Below are positions 41,563-49,221 of a DNA stretch of 60,931 nucleotides, piece by piece. Each line of letters begins with the position of its first letter. Position 1 is the first letter of the stretch. The notes below the pieces were generated by a model. The model saw only the letters and a list, made by a program, of their open reading frames with translations, did no database searches and was not told the DNA's origin. This DNA is from an uncultured Alistipes sp. (lineage in GTDB: Bacteria > Bacteroidota > Bacteroidia > Bacteroidales > Rikenellaceae): the NCBI GenBank assembly GCA_900768015.1, contig CAAGBI010000019.1, positions 1-60,931 of the forward strand. The letters are read 5' to 3'. Both the position numbers and the translations under genes were made by a program.

Positions 41563-42996
41563 TTACTCTATAACCACTGCCTCCTCCATTGTGAAGGGGA
41601 TAACCTCCTCGGGTTCGGATTCCGTAGCGCCCTCTTCGACCATCTCTGCCGCGGCACTGCAAGAGGGGCATATATATGGAACGACCTCCTCGTTATTGGG
41701 CTCTACGACAATGAAGATATACTTCAAAATAAAGAGCGCCGCGAGGATATACATCGTAATCGAAATCTTCTTAAACTTGCCGCAACACATATTGAGCAAG
41801 ACATAGCATATCATACCCATAAGGATGCCATCGGAGATGGAGTACGAAAGGGGCATAAGGATGATGCAGACGAAGGCGGGTATAGACTCGGTGTAGTCGC
41901 TGAAGTCGATGTTGCGAATAGGCTCGAGCATCAACAATCCCACGATGATAAGCACGGGGGCGGTTGCTGCAGCGGGGATAGAGAGGAAGAGTGGCGAGAA
42001 GAAGAGTGCCACAACAAAGCAGCAGCCCACGACAAAGGCCGTGAGACCCGTGCGGCCACCCTGTGCCACACCCGCAGCACTCTCAACATATGTTGTCGTG
42101 GTCGATGTGCCGAGCATAGCACCCACGGTGGTGGCGATGGAGTCTGCCATAAATGCCTGGTTGAGGCGCTCAATACGACCCTCCTTGTCAACCATGCCCG
42201 CGCGCTGACACACGCCGATAAGCGTGCCCACGGTGTCGAACATATCTATAAACAGGAAGGTAAATACCACTACTAACATATCAAGTGTGAGGATGTTGTC
42301 CCACTGGAACTTGCAGAATATAGGCTCGATAGATGATGGTGCGGATGTCACGCCCTGGAACTCGGTGATGCCCATGGGTATGCCGATAACCATGGTGATA
42401 AGCACGCCAAAGAGCATCGCGCCATGCACCTTCTTAATATATAGGAAGCCCGTGATAAGCAGACCTATGATGCCGAGCAGTGCCGAGCCGCTTGTCACAT
42501 CGCCAAGTGTCACGAGCGTAGCCTCGTTGCTGGCGATGATGCCCGCCGACTGCAAGCCGATAAATGCGATAAAGAGGCCGATGCCGGCACCTATGGCGTA
42601 GCGTAGGTTTGCGGGTATGCAGTTGACAATCGCCTCGCGTACATTGGTGAGTGTCAGGATTATAAATAGGATACCCTCCAAGAATACCGCAGTGAGGGCA
42701 AATGGCCAGTCGTAGCCCATGCCGAGACATACGGTATAGACGAAGAAGGCATTTAGACCCATGCCTGGTGCGAGGCCGAAGGGTAGTTTGCCGTATATCG
42801 CCATAGCCACGCAACCGACAATCGCTGCGATGGCTGTAGAGGTGAATACTGCTCCCTCGGGCATGTTCAACTCCTTGAAGATGTTGGGGTTAACGGCGAG
42901 GATGTATGACATGGTGAGAAATATGGTAATCCCTGCCATAATCTCGGTGCGAAGGCTGTGCTGCTTCGAGTCAAAGCCAAAAAGTCTCTTAAGCAT
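41563..42996 (-). CDS. Purine permease, AzgA/NCS2 type
   Basis: 477 residues from the ATG at 42996; the promoter would lie inside a longer form. About 12-14 spans. Family motifs: LRTEIMAGITIFLTMSYILAVNP, FGLAPGMGLNAFFVYTV, TLTNVREAIVNCIPANLRYAIGAGIGLFIAFIGL and FLFIDMFDTVGTLIGV. AzgA/PbuG proteins import hypoxanthine, guanine or adenine with protons. After the last span is an unusual acidic tail of about 40 residues with VPYICPSCSAAAEM, a Cys-pair that could bind metal. Confidence 0.9.
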   Translation of the reverse strand: MLKRLFGFDSKQHSLRTEIMAGITIFLTMSYILAVNPNIFKELNMPEGAVFTSTAIAAIVGCVAMAIYGKLPFGLAPGMGLNAFFVYTVCLGMGYDWPFALTAVFLEGILFIILTLTNVREAIVNCIPANLRYAIGAGIGLFIAFIGLQSAGIIASNEATLVTLGDVTSGSALLGIIGLLITGFLYIKKVHGAMLFGVLITMVIGIPMGITEFQGVTSAPSSIEPIFCKFQWDNILTLDMLVVVFTFLFIDMFDTVGTLIGVCQRAGMVDKEGRIERLNQAFMADSIATTVGAMLGTSTTTTYVESAAGVAQGGRTGLTAFVVGCCFVVALFFSPLFLSIPAAATAPVLIIVGLLMLEPIRNIDFSDYTESIPAFVCIILMPLSYSISDGILMGMICYVLLNMCCGKFKKISITMYILAALFILKYIFIVVEPNNEEVVPYICPSCSAAAEMVEEGATESEPEEVIPFTMEEAVVIE

Positions 42997-43035
42997 AGTG
43001 CTATGTTGTGGTTGGGTTATTAAAGTTTGATGCCA

Positions 43036-43066
43036 CAAAGGTAGTAATTATTTGTAACTAAACAAA
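43036..43066 (-). promoter_or_regulatory. Promoter of the purine permease gene
   Basis: Minus strand TTTG, 19 bases, TACCTTTG (43036-43043). It abuts the terminator of the upstream peroxidase gene. Confidence 0.65.
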
Positions 43067-43094
43067 AATGGAGATGTCCAGCGGACATCCCCAT
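43062..43094 (-). terminator. Terminator of the cytochrome c peroxidase gene
   Basis: Minus-strand stem ATGGGGATGTCC/GGACATCTCCAT, loop GCT, then TTTTTG. Confidence 0.75.
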
Positions 43095-43115
43095 AATCTC
43101 AAACGAGGCCAAATT

Positions 43116-44591
43116 TTACTCCTCAACCTCAGTTTCGACCTCAGCCACTGCATCGTGGTGGTGGTCATGGTCATGCTCGTCGTCGTGTGTCACGATTACG
43201 CCATACTCATTGGGGTTGGTGAGCAACTCGCCGTTGTACTCGCCAGTGAGCGTGCGTAGGAAGGCTACGATAGCCTCTGTCTCCTGTGCCTCAAGCTCAA
43301 CATCGCACTGGTAGAGTGCCATGTCGCGAACGGCCTCATCCATCGTTAGGCGTGTGCCATCGTGGTAGTAGGGCCATGTGAGCTCGATGTTGCGCAAGCC
43401 AGGCACCTTGAAGCGGTGGCGGTCACGCTCCTCCTGTGTCTGCTTATAGCGACCGTTATCCTCCTCTGTGAGCTCCATGCCGCGAGCATCGAAGTAGTGG
43501 TTACGCAAGCCCATAAGCTCGTAAGATAAGCCTCCGAGGTTGGGGCCTACATGGCATGTAGCGCAGTTGTACTCCTTGAAGAGCTCATAGCCCTTAAGCT
43601 CCTCGGCAGTGATAGCGCCCTTGTCGCCGAGCAACCACTTGTCGAAGCGCGAGTTGGGCGTTGTGAGCGTGCGCTCAAACTCCTCGATAGCATCGGTGAT
43701 TGTAGCCTCGGTGATGCCCTCTCCAGGGTAGAGTGCTCTAAACTTCGCTGCATATGCGCCATCAGCCGCGAGCTTTGCGATAATCTCGTCGAAAGATGTT
43801 GATGCCATCTCAACGGGGTTGAGTGGAGGTCCTGCAGCCTGCTCTGCGAGGGTTGCTGCGCGACCATCCCAGAACTGCACAAAATTATAGACTGCGTTAT
43901 AGACCGTAGGTGCGTTTACGCCACCCAAGCGGTCCTCAACGCCGTGAGAGTACTGATGGTTATCCACGCCACCAGTGTCGAGGCCGTGGCACGATGCACA
44001 CGATACGGTGTTGTCCACCGAGAGGCGTGTGTCGTGGTAGAGAGCGAAGCCGAGCTCTGCCTTTGCCTGGTTGATGTCTACGGGAGGCACAATGGGGCGT
44101 ATGGGCTCACCAGCGCGCTCACCCACGAGGCCATCGTTGTAGTAGGCTGTGCGATAGGCTGTTGCCCAGTCGGTTACGATGTCGCTCTTGGCATCGGTAG
44201 ACTGGCTGCCCCAGTGCACGAGGTAGTACTTCGCAGCGGGCATGCGACCATCTGCTATCACCTTCTCCACCTTTGCTACATCCACGGGGTTGGGTGTCTG
44301 GCCACTCTTCAGTGCATTTGCAAGTGGCTCGATGTCGAAGGCGCGGTAGCCCTCCTCGATGTCCTTCTTAACCATGTCACCAGCGAGGGGCATGTCGGCA
44401 TAGAATGGCAACTCGGCATTTGCGCTGTGGCAGTCGATACAACCACCCTTGTCCAAAATCTCCGCTACGCGAGCCTCGGGTGCGAGCTCCTCAGCAGGGG
44501 GGCGTACGGTTACTCGATAGACGACGAACGCTACCACGACGATAGCGAGCAACGCTATGAGAAAAAGCTGACTCTTTTTTAGGTTTTTCAT
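43116..44591 (-). CDS. Tri-haem cytochrome c peroxidase
   Basis: 491 residues with an N-terminal membrane anchor (LFLIALLAIVVVAFVVYRV). Three CxxCH haem sites: CIDCH at 51-55 in an extra N-terminal haem domain, CASCH at 198-202 and CATCH near 345, the last two forming the MauG/CcpA di-haem core. The added haem probably relays electrons from quinol, as in E. coli YhjA-type enzymes. It reduces hydrogen peroxide in the periplasm. The C-terminus is His/Asp/Glu-rich (HDDEHDHDHHHD), possibly metal-binding. The haem maturation genes lie just upstream in the same direction. Confidence 0.92.
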   Translation of the reverse strand: MKNLKKSQLFLIALLAIVVVAFVVYRVTVRPPAEELAPEARVAEILDKGGCIDCHSANAELPFYADMPLAGDMVKKDIEEGYRAFDIEPLANALKSGQTPNPVDVAKVEKVIADGRMPAAKYYLVHWGSQSTDAKSDIVTDWATAYRTAYYNDGLVGERAGEPIRPIVPPVDINQAKAELGFALYHDTRLSVDNTVSCASCHGLDTGGVDNHQYSHGVEDRLGGVNAPTVYNAVYNFVQFWDGRAATLAEQAAGPPLNPVEMASTSFDEIIAKLAADGAYAAKFRALYPGEGITEATITDAIEEFERTLTTPNSRFDKWLLGDKGAITAEELKGYELFKEYNCATCHVGPNLGGLSYELMGLRNHYFDARGMELTEEDNGRYKQTQEERDRHRFKVPGLRNIELTWPYYHDGTRLTMDEAVRDMALYQCDVELEAQETEAIVAFLRTLTGEYNGELLTNPNEYGVIVTHDDEHDHDHHHDAVAEVETEVEE

Positions 44592-44633
44592 AGGCTTATT
44601 TATTATGTTGTTAGTATAATGTGCAACTACGGG

Positions 44634-45431
44634 TTATTGGTTGTAGGTGTGTACGCTTGCCTCGGCCGAGGGGAGGTAGTTGACGCCCCACCAGCACATC
44701 TGCAACGCCACAAAGGCCACGATTATTATAATATAGTATATGCGCTTCTGTCGCTCGGAGGTGTAGGTTGCGGGTCGCAGCGCGAGGTGTATGGCTATGA
44801 GGTAGAGACCCCATGTCACCGCTGCCCACGCCTCCTTGGCATCCCAGCTCCAGTATGCTCCCCACGCATCCTTTGCCCATATCGCTCCCGTGAGCATGCC
44901 TATGGTCACGAAGGCCACGCCGCCATATACGAGGCGCTCTATCGCCTCGTCGAACTTATCGCTGCGTGTGGCGAGTGCCCCGATGGCGAGTATCGTTGCG
45001 CAACCCAATAGGGCATACGAAAACATATACACCGATACATGTGGCACAAACCATATGCTCTGCAGCGCGGGCATAAGCGTCTGGTCGTGTATCTCGGGCT
45101 TGAGTATGTTGATGACCATGAATACCGTTGCCATAAGCGTCGAGAAGGAGAGTATCCACCTAAATCTCCAGCGCAAGTATGTAAATAGTCCCGCTAAGAG
45201 CATAAAGAGCGAGTACCACAACCTCGTCTCACCCATGGTGCGAAGCGGTGGGCGCTCGAGGGTCATCCATAGCGAGGCCATGAAGAGCACAAAGAGGGCG
45301 ATTGCCGTGGCGCTGCACGCAATGGCCATGCTGCTCCTCTCGCGGTTGCGGAGTGCAAACAGGGCAGATGCGAGTGCGAGTGCGAATACTGCCGCTGCTA
45401 CCCAGGGAAATATGTTCCAACCCAACTCCAT
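44634..45431 (-). CDS. ccsA: Cytochrome c biogenesis protein CcsA
   Basis: 265 residues, about eight spans. The haem-handling WWD signature is intact in WAKDAWGAYWSWDAKEAWAAVTW, with conserved periplasmic His in WFVPHVSVYM. Together with ResB it forms the System II haem delivery and ligation complex for c-type cytochromes. It begins one base after the resB-like stop, and its own TAA is followed by 14 sense codons in frame to the peroxidase gene. Confidence 0.92.
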   Translation of the reverse strand: MELGWNIFPWVAAAVFALALASALFALRNRERSSMAIACSATAIALFVLFMASLWMTLERPPLRTMGETRLWYSLFMLLAGLFTYLRWRFRWILSFSTLMATVFMVINILKPEIHDQTLMPALQSIWFVPHVSVYMFSYALLGCATILAIGALATRSDKFDEAIERLVYGGVAFVTIGMLTGAIWAKDAWGAYWSWDAKEAWAAVTWGLYLIAIHLALRPATYTSERQKRIYYIIIIVAFVALQMCWWGVNYLPSAEASVHTYNQ

Positions 45432-45432
45432 G

Positions 45433-46278
45433 CTACTTAATTTGTTTGTTTGCCGTGTGGCGTGGTCCGCGAATAAAGAGCATCACCGCACCCGCAAGCA
45501 GCATGACGATGCCTGCAAGAGATGCCCATTGCCAGGGCTCGCGCACTATCTCCACGACGCAGTATGCGCCTTGTGGGTCGATGCTCACAAGGTATATTTT
45601 CTCACCAAATGTCCTATCGTAGGGGTGGTTAACCGTAAGCGTAACCTCCTCATTGTCAATGTTTGCCACAGCCTGAAAGTGCGAGGGCATGCCACTCTCG
45701 TTATACTCGGCATCGAGCTCATGAAGCTGCATCGCATAGCCGAGATTTGTCATCGTGCCGTTGAGGTGGAAGGCGTGTGTTGTGGGCTTCTCTGATAGGA
45801 GCATCGTGCGCAGTTGCACACGGTCGGGTGCGCCCCAAAATCCCGCTCCGAGGGCGATGATAAGGCCCGCATGTAGAAGCGTGAAGCGCCAGCGTATCCC
45901 CTTTGGTGTGCGCCAGCCGCGCATGGTGATAAGGAGCAGATGCGTGAGCGCGAAGAGTATGCCTGCAACCACGAGCCACGAGGTGCTATTGGGGTTGCTC
46001 TGCAAGCCGAGGTATAGGCCTATGGCCACCATTGAGCCCAACGCAAGCCATGTCGCGCGAATCGAGAGTAGCGACTTTGCAAGAGCGGAGGTCGCGCGGT
46101 TTTTATATAGAATATATGCCGCCACAACCCACAATGCGAGGGTTATGACATTGAGTGGAAAGGCAAATATTTCGAGCGGAAAACTGCCTGCGAATAGCTG
46201 CAACACGAGGGCTGCTGCTACCACTGCGGCAACAACAATACACTCTATTACAATAACTTTCCTATTATCTGCTCCCAT
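45433..46278 (-). CDS. ResB-like cytochrome c biogenesis protein
   Basis: 281 residues. Three N-terminal spans, a fourth near 135-150 (FTLLHAGLIIALGAGFWGAPD, with a His suited to haem), a periplasmic beta-rich domain, and a last span (WASLAGIVMLLAGAVMLFI). This is the short ResB/CcsB of Bacteroidetes. It partners CcsA; the client in this operon is evidently the peroxidase downstream. Confidence 0.82.
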   Translation of the reverse strand: MGADNRKVIVIECIVVAAVVAAALVLQLFAGSFPLEIFAFPLNVITLALWVVAAYILYKNRATSALAKSLLSIRATWLALGSMVAIGLYLGLQSNPNSTSWLVVAGILFALTHLLLITMRGWRTPKGIRWRFTLLHAGLIIALGAGFWGAPDRVQLRTMLLSEKPTTHAFHLNGTMTNLGYAMQLHELDAEYNESGMPSHFQAVANIDNEEVTLTVNHPYDRTFGEKIYLVSIDPQGAYCVVEIVREPWQWASLAGIVMLLAGAVMLFIRGPRHTANKQIK

Positions 46279-46297
46279 CTCGCTGAAATATTTGCTT

Positions 46298-46305
46298 CAA
46301 AGATA
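46298..46305 (-). promoter_or_regulatory. -7 box of the cytochrome maturation operon
   Basis: TATCTTTG on the minus strand, about 20 bases before the resB-like start. No clear -33 element. Confidence 0.5.
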
Positions 46306-46411
46306 GGAATTTATTTTTTAATTGCGCATCTTTTTCGATAAAAAAATCATATATATAGCAATAAACATTTGTCCTAAACATGGTTGGTAGTATAGGGTAA
46401 ATATTGCCATA

Positions 46412-46443
46412 TTTGGATGTATGAACTTTTTTTGTTACATTTG
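46412..46443 (+). promoter_or_regulatory. Promoter of the TonB-receptor locus
   Basis: TTTG (46412-46415), 20 bases, TACATTTG (46436-46443), with a 66-base leader. Confidence 0.7.
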
Positions 46444-46509
46444 CCCCTATAAATATAAGTATGAAGGCAATACTTTATCAACCAAATAAATCTATCAAAC
46501 AAATTGCTT

Positions 46510-49206
46510 ATGAAGAGACTTTTACTTTTGATGCTTGGCCTGGCTGTGGGTTATATCGCCTCGGCTCAGGTTGTCGTCACAGGTATGGTCGTTGACGAGA
46601 ACGACCAGCCTCTTATCGGTGCTACAGTCGTAGTTCCCGAGACAACACAGGGCACATCTACCGATGCGGGTGGTAACTTCCACTTCTCGGTGCGCGGTGC
46701 CGATGCTATTCAGGTTAGCTACCTGAACTACAAGACCCAGACTATCGCCCTCACAGCGAAGACTGGCCGCGAGGACCTTGGCACTATCAAGATGGAGGCC
46801 GAGGCTATCGCTATGGAGGATGTGGTCATCACTCAGTCTGTGGCTGTGCAGCGTCGCACTCCCGTCGCTGTATCTACTGTCGCAGCGAGCGAGATTGAGT
46901 TCAAGCTCGGTGGTCAGGAGTTCCCCGAGATTTTGAAGTCTACGCCTGGCGTCTATGTAACCAAGGATGGTGGTGGCTATGGCGACTCTAAGATCAACAT
47001 GCGTGGTTTTAAGTCGGCAAACATAGCCGTTATGATTAACGGTGTTCCCGTGAACGATATGGAGTGGGGTGGTGTCTACTGGTCAAACTGGGCTGGTCTT
47101 TCGGATGTGACACGCTCTATGCAGACACAGCGCGGTATGGGTGCGTCGAAGATTTCGTCGCCCTCGGTTGGTGGTACCATCAACATCGTTACCAACACCA
47201 TCGACGCAAAGCGTGGTGGTAGCGTATCATACGGCGTGGGTAACGACGGCGCTAACACCATGTCAGTGAGCCTCTCTACAGGCCTTATGGACAATGGTTG
47301 GGCAGCCAGCTTGTTGCTCGCAAAGCGCTGGGGCGATGGCTACATCCAGGGCACAGGCTACGAGGGTTACAACTGGTTTGTTAATGTATCGAAGCGTATC
47401 AACTCTAACCATCAGCTCTCGTTGACAGCCTTTGGTGCTCCCCAGAAGCACAACCAGCGTAAGCCCCTCTATGCAGGTCTCTCAATCGAGGAGTGGGACA
47501 AGGTTGCTAAGTGGACTGGCGAGAAGAACAAATATCGCTACAACGCTGTCTATGGTTTCGACAATAATGGCAAGGAGCGCTCGTCAATGACTAACGAGTA
47601 TCACAAGCCCCAGATTTCGTTGAACCACCAGTGGCAGATCGACCGCAAGTCGTCGCTCTCTACGGCTCTCTACATGTCTATCGGTCGTGGCTCGGGCTAC
47701 TCTGGTCAGGGTCGCACCTCTGCCGACCGCGCAATGTGGAATGGCTCGTCTAACGGTAAGCTCTTGACTAACTTCCGTAAGTCAGACGGTACATTCGACT
47801 ATGGCGCAATCCAGGATATGAACGCTGCAAGCCTCGATGGTTCGCGCATGGTAATGTCAAAGTCGTTGAATAACCACATGTGGTATGGCTTGCTCTCGAC
47901 ATATACCAACGAATTGCTCCCAGGTTTGGAACTCTCGGCAGGTGTCGATGTGCGCTACTATGTGGGTGAGCACACCAACGAGATTATCGACCTCTACGAC
48001 GGTGCATACTTCATCGATGATGCTGACCGTAAGAATGTTAAGCCCGAGAATAACATCGCTGCTGCAGACCCCAACTGGAAGTACGAGAAGCTCTCTGTGG
48101 GCGACATCGTATATCGCGACTACGACGGCCATGTTCACCAGGAGGGTGTCTTCGCACAGTTGGAGTACTCAAAAAACAGGCTCAGCGCCTTCGTGTCGGG
48201 TTCGGTATCGAACACTGGCTACTGGCGTGTTGACCGCTTCTACTACGACGAGGCACACCAGCGCTCTGAGACCATCAACTTCACAGGCTTCACCGCAAAG
48301 GCGGGTGTAAACTGGAATGTATCGAAGGCTTCGAACCTCTTCCTTAACATCGGTTACATCTCGCGTGCTCCATTCTTCTCTGGTGGCGCATTCTTGCAGT
48401 CTACAACAAGCCACATGACCAACCCCGATGCCGTAAACGAGAAGGTATTCTCGGTTGAGGGTGGCTATGGTCTTCGCACCGAGCAGTTCGCAATGAACAT
48501 CAACGCATACTACACTTTGTGGATGGATAAGTCGGATGTTCGTTCTAAGCTCATGTCGAATGGCGACTACGCTCGTGTTAACCTCACAGGTATCGACGCA
48601 CGCCACGCAGGTATCGAGCTCGACCTCCGCTACAAGCCAGCACGCTGGGTAAACATCACAGGTATGCTCTCATGGGGTGACTGGATCTGGTCAAGCAACG
48701 CTCGTGGTTACTACTACGACTCTCAGGGTCAGCCTATGACCGCTAAGATGGATGGTACCATCGCTTCGGGCATCATGGCTGAGGACCACGCATGGATTGA
48801 GCTTGAGCAGAAGGGTGTTCATGTTGCAGGCTCGGCACAGACTACTGCTGCCGTAGGTGCAGACTTCTACCCCTTCAAGGGCATGCGCCTAAGTGCAAAC
48901 TTCAACCTCTACGCTAATAACTATGCCGACTTCTACCTCGGCTCTACAGCTGTAGCAAACACCGTTACTACAGTTAACGACCCATGGAAGATTCCCGTAG
49001 GCCACCAGGTTGACCTCTCGGCAAGCTACTCATTCAAGATTGGCAAGGTTAACGCTACAATCTATGGTAATGTTAACAACCTCTACGACTACAACTATGT
49101 TATGGATGCACAGTGTGCTACCGACTCTAAGGGCTGGCAGGACTGCTACGCCGTGATGTACTCATTCGGCCGCACATACACTGTTCGTCTCAAGGTTAAC
49201 TTCTAA
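46510..49206 (+). CDS. TonB-dependent outer membrane receptor
   Basis: 898 residues from the ATG at 46510. Signal peptide MKRLLLLMLGLAVGYIASAQ, a carboxypeptidase-regulatory-like beta domain (VVVTGMVVDENDQPLIGATVVV), a plug (FPEILKSTPGVYVTKDGGGYGDSKINMRGF; MINGVPVNDME; SVGGTINIVTN) and a 22-strand barrel ending in the aromatic-terminated FGRTYTVRLKVNF. It imports a large or scarce ligand using TonB energy. It pairs with the next lipoprotein as SusC pairs with SusD, but is shorter than true SusC and the partner is not SusD. Highly optimised codons suggest abundant expression. Stop TAA; five sense codons in frame to the next ATG. Confidence 0.92.
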   Translation: MKRLLLLMLGLAVGYIASAQVVVTGMVVDENDQPLIGATVVVPETTQGTSTDAGGNFHFSVRGADAIQVSYLNYKTQTIALTAKTGREDLGTIKMEAEAIAMEDVVITQSVAVQRRTPVAVSTVAASEIEFKLGGQEFPEILKSTPGVYVTKDGGGYGDSKINMRGFKSANIAVMINGVPVNDMEWGGVYWSNWAGLSDVTRSMQTQRGMGASKISSPSVGGTINIVTNTIDAKRGGSVSYGVGNDGANTMSVSLSTGLMDNGWAASLLLAKRWGDGYIQGTGYEGYNWFVNVSKRINSNHQLSLTAFGAPQKHNQRKPLYAGLSIEEWDKVAKWTGEKNKYRYNAVYGFDNNGKERSSMTNEYHKPQISLNHQWQIDRKSSLSTALYMSIGRGSGYSGQGRTSADRAMWNGSSNGKLLTNFRKSDGTFDYGAIQDMNAASLDGSRMVMSKSLNNHMWYGLLSTYTNELLPGLELSAGVDVRYYVGEHTNEIIDLYDGAYFIDDADRKNVKPENNIAAADPNWKYEKLSVGDIVYRDYDGHVHQEGVFAQLEYSKNRLSAFVSGSVSNTGYWRVDRFYYDEAHQRSETINFTGFTAKAGVNWNVSKASNLFLNIGYISRAPFFSGGAFLQSTTSHMTNPDAVNEKVFSVEGGYGLRTEQFAMNINAYYTLWMDKSDVRSKLMSNGDYARVNLTGIDARHAGIELDLRYKPARWVNITGMLSWGDWIWSSNARGYYYDSQGQPMTAKMDGTIASGIMAEDHAWIELEQKGVHVAGSAQTTAAVGADFYPFKGMRLSANFNLYANNYADFYLGSTAVANTVTTVNDPWKIPVGHQVDLSASYSFKIGKVNATIYGNVNNLYDYNYVMDAQCATDSKGWQDCYAVMYSFGRTYTVRLKVNF

Positions 49207-49221
49207 ACAGCTGCAACTACT

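Noticed and set aside
41512..42276. 254-codon plus-strand frame opposite the purine permease
   Set aside because: Begins inside the bidirectional terminator and lies antisense to conserved membrane segments; low-complexity His/Asp content is a shadow effect.
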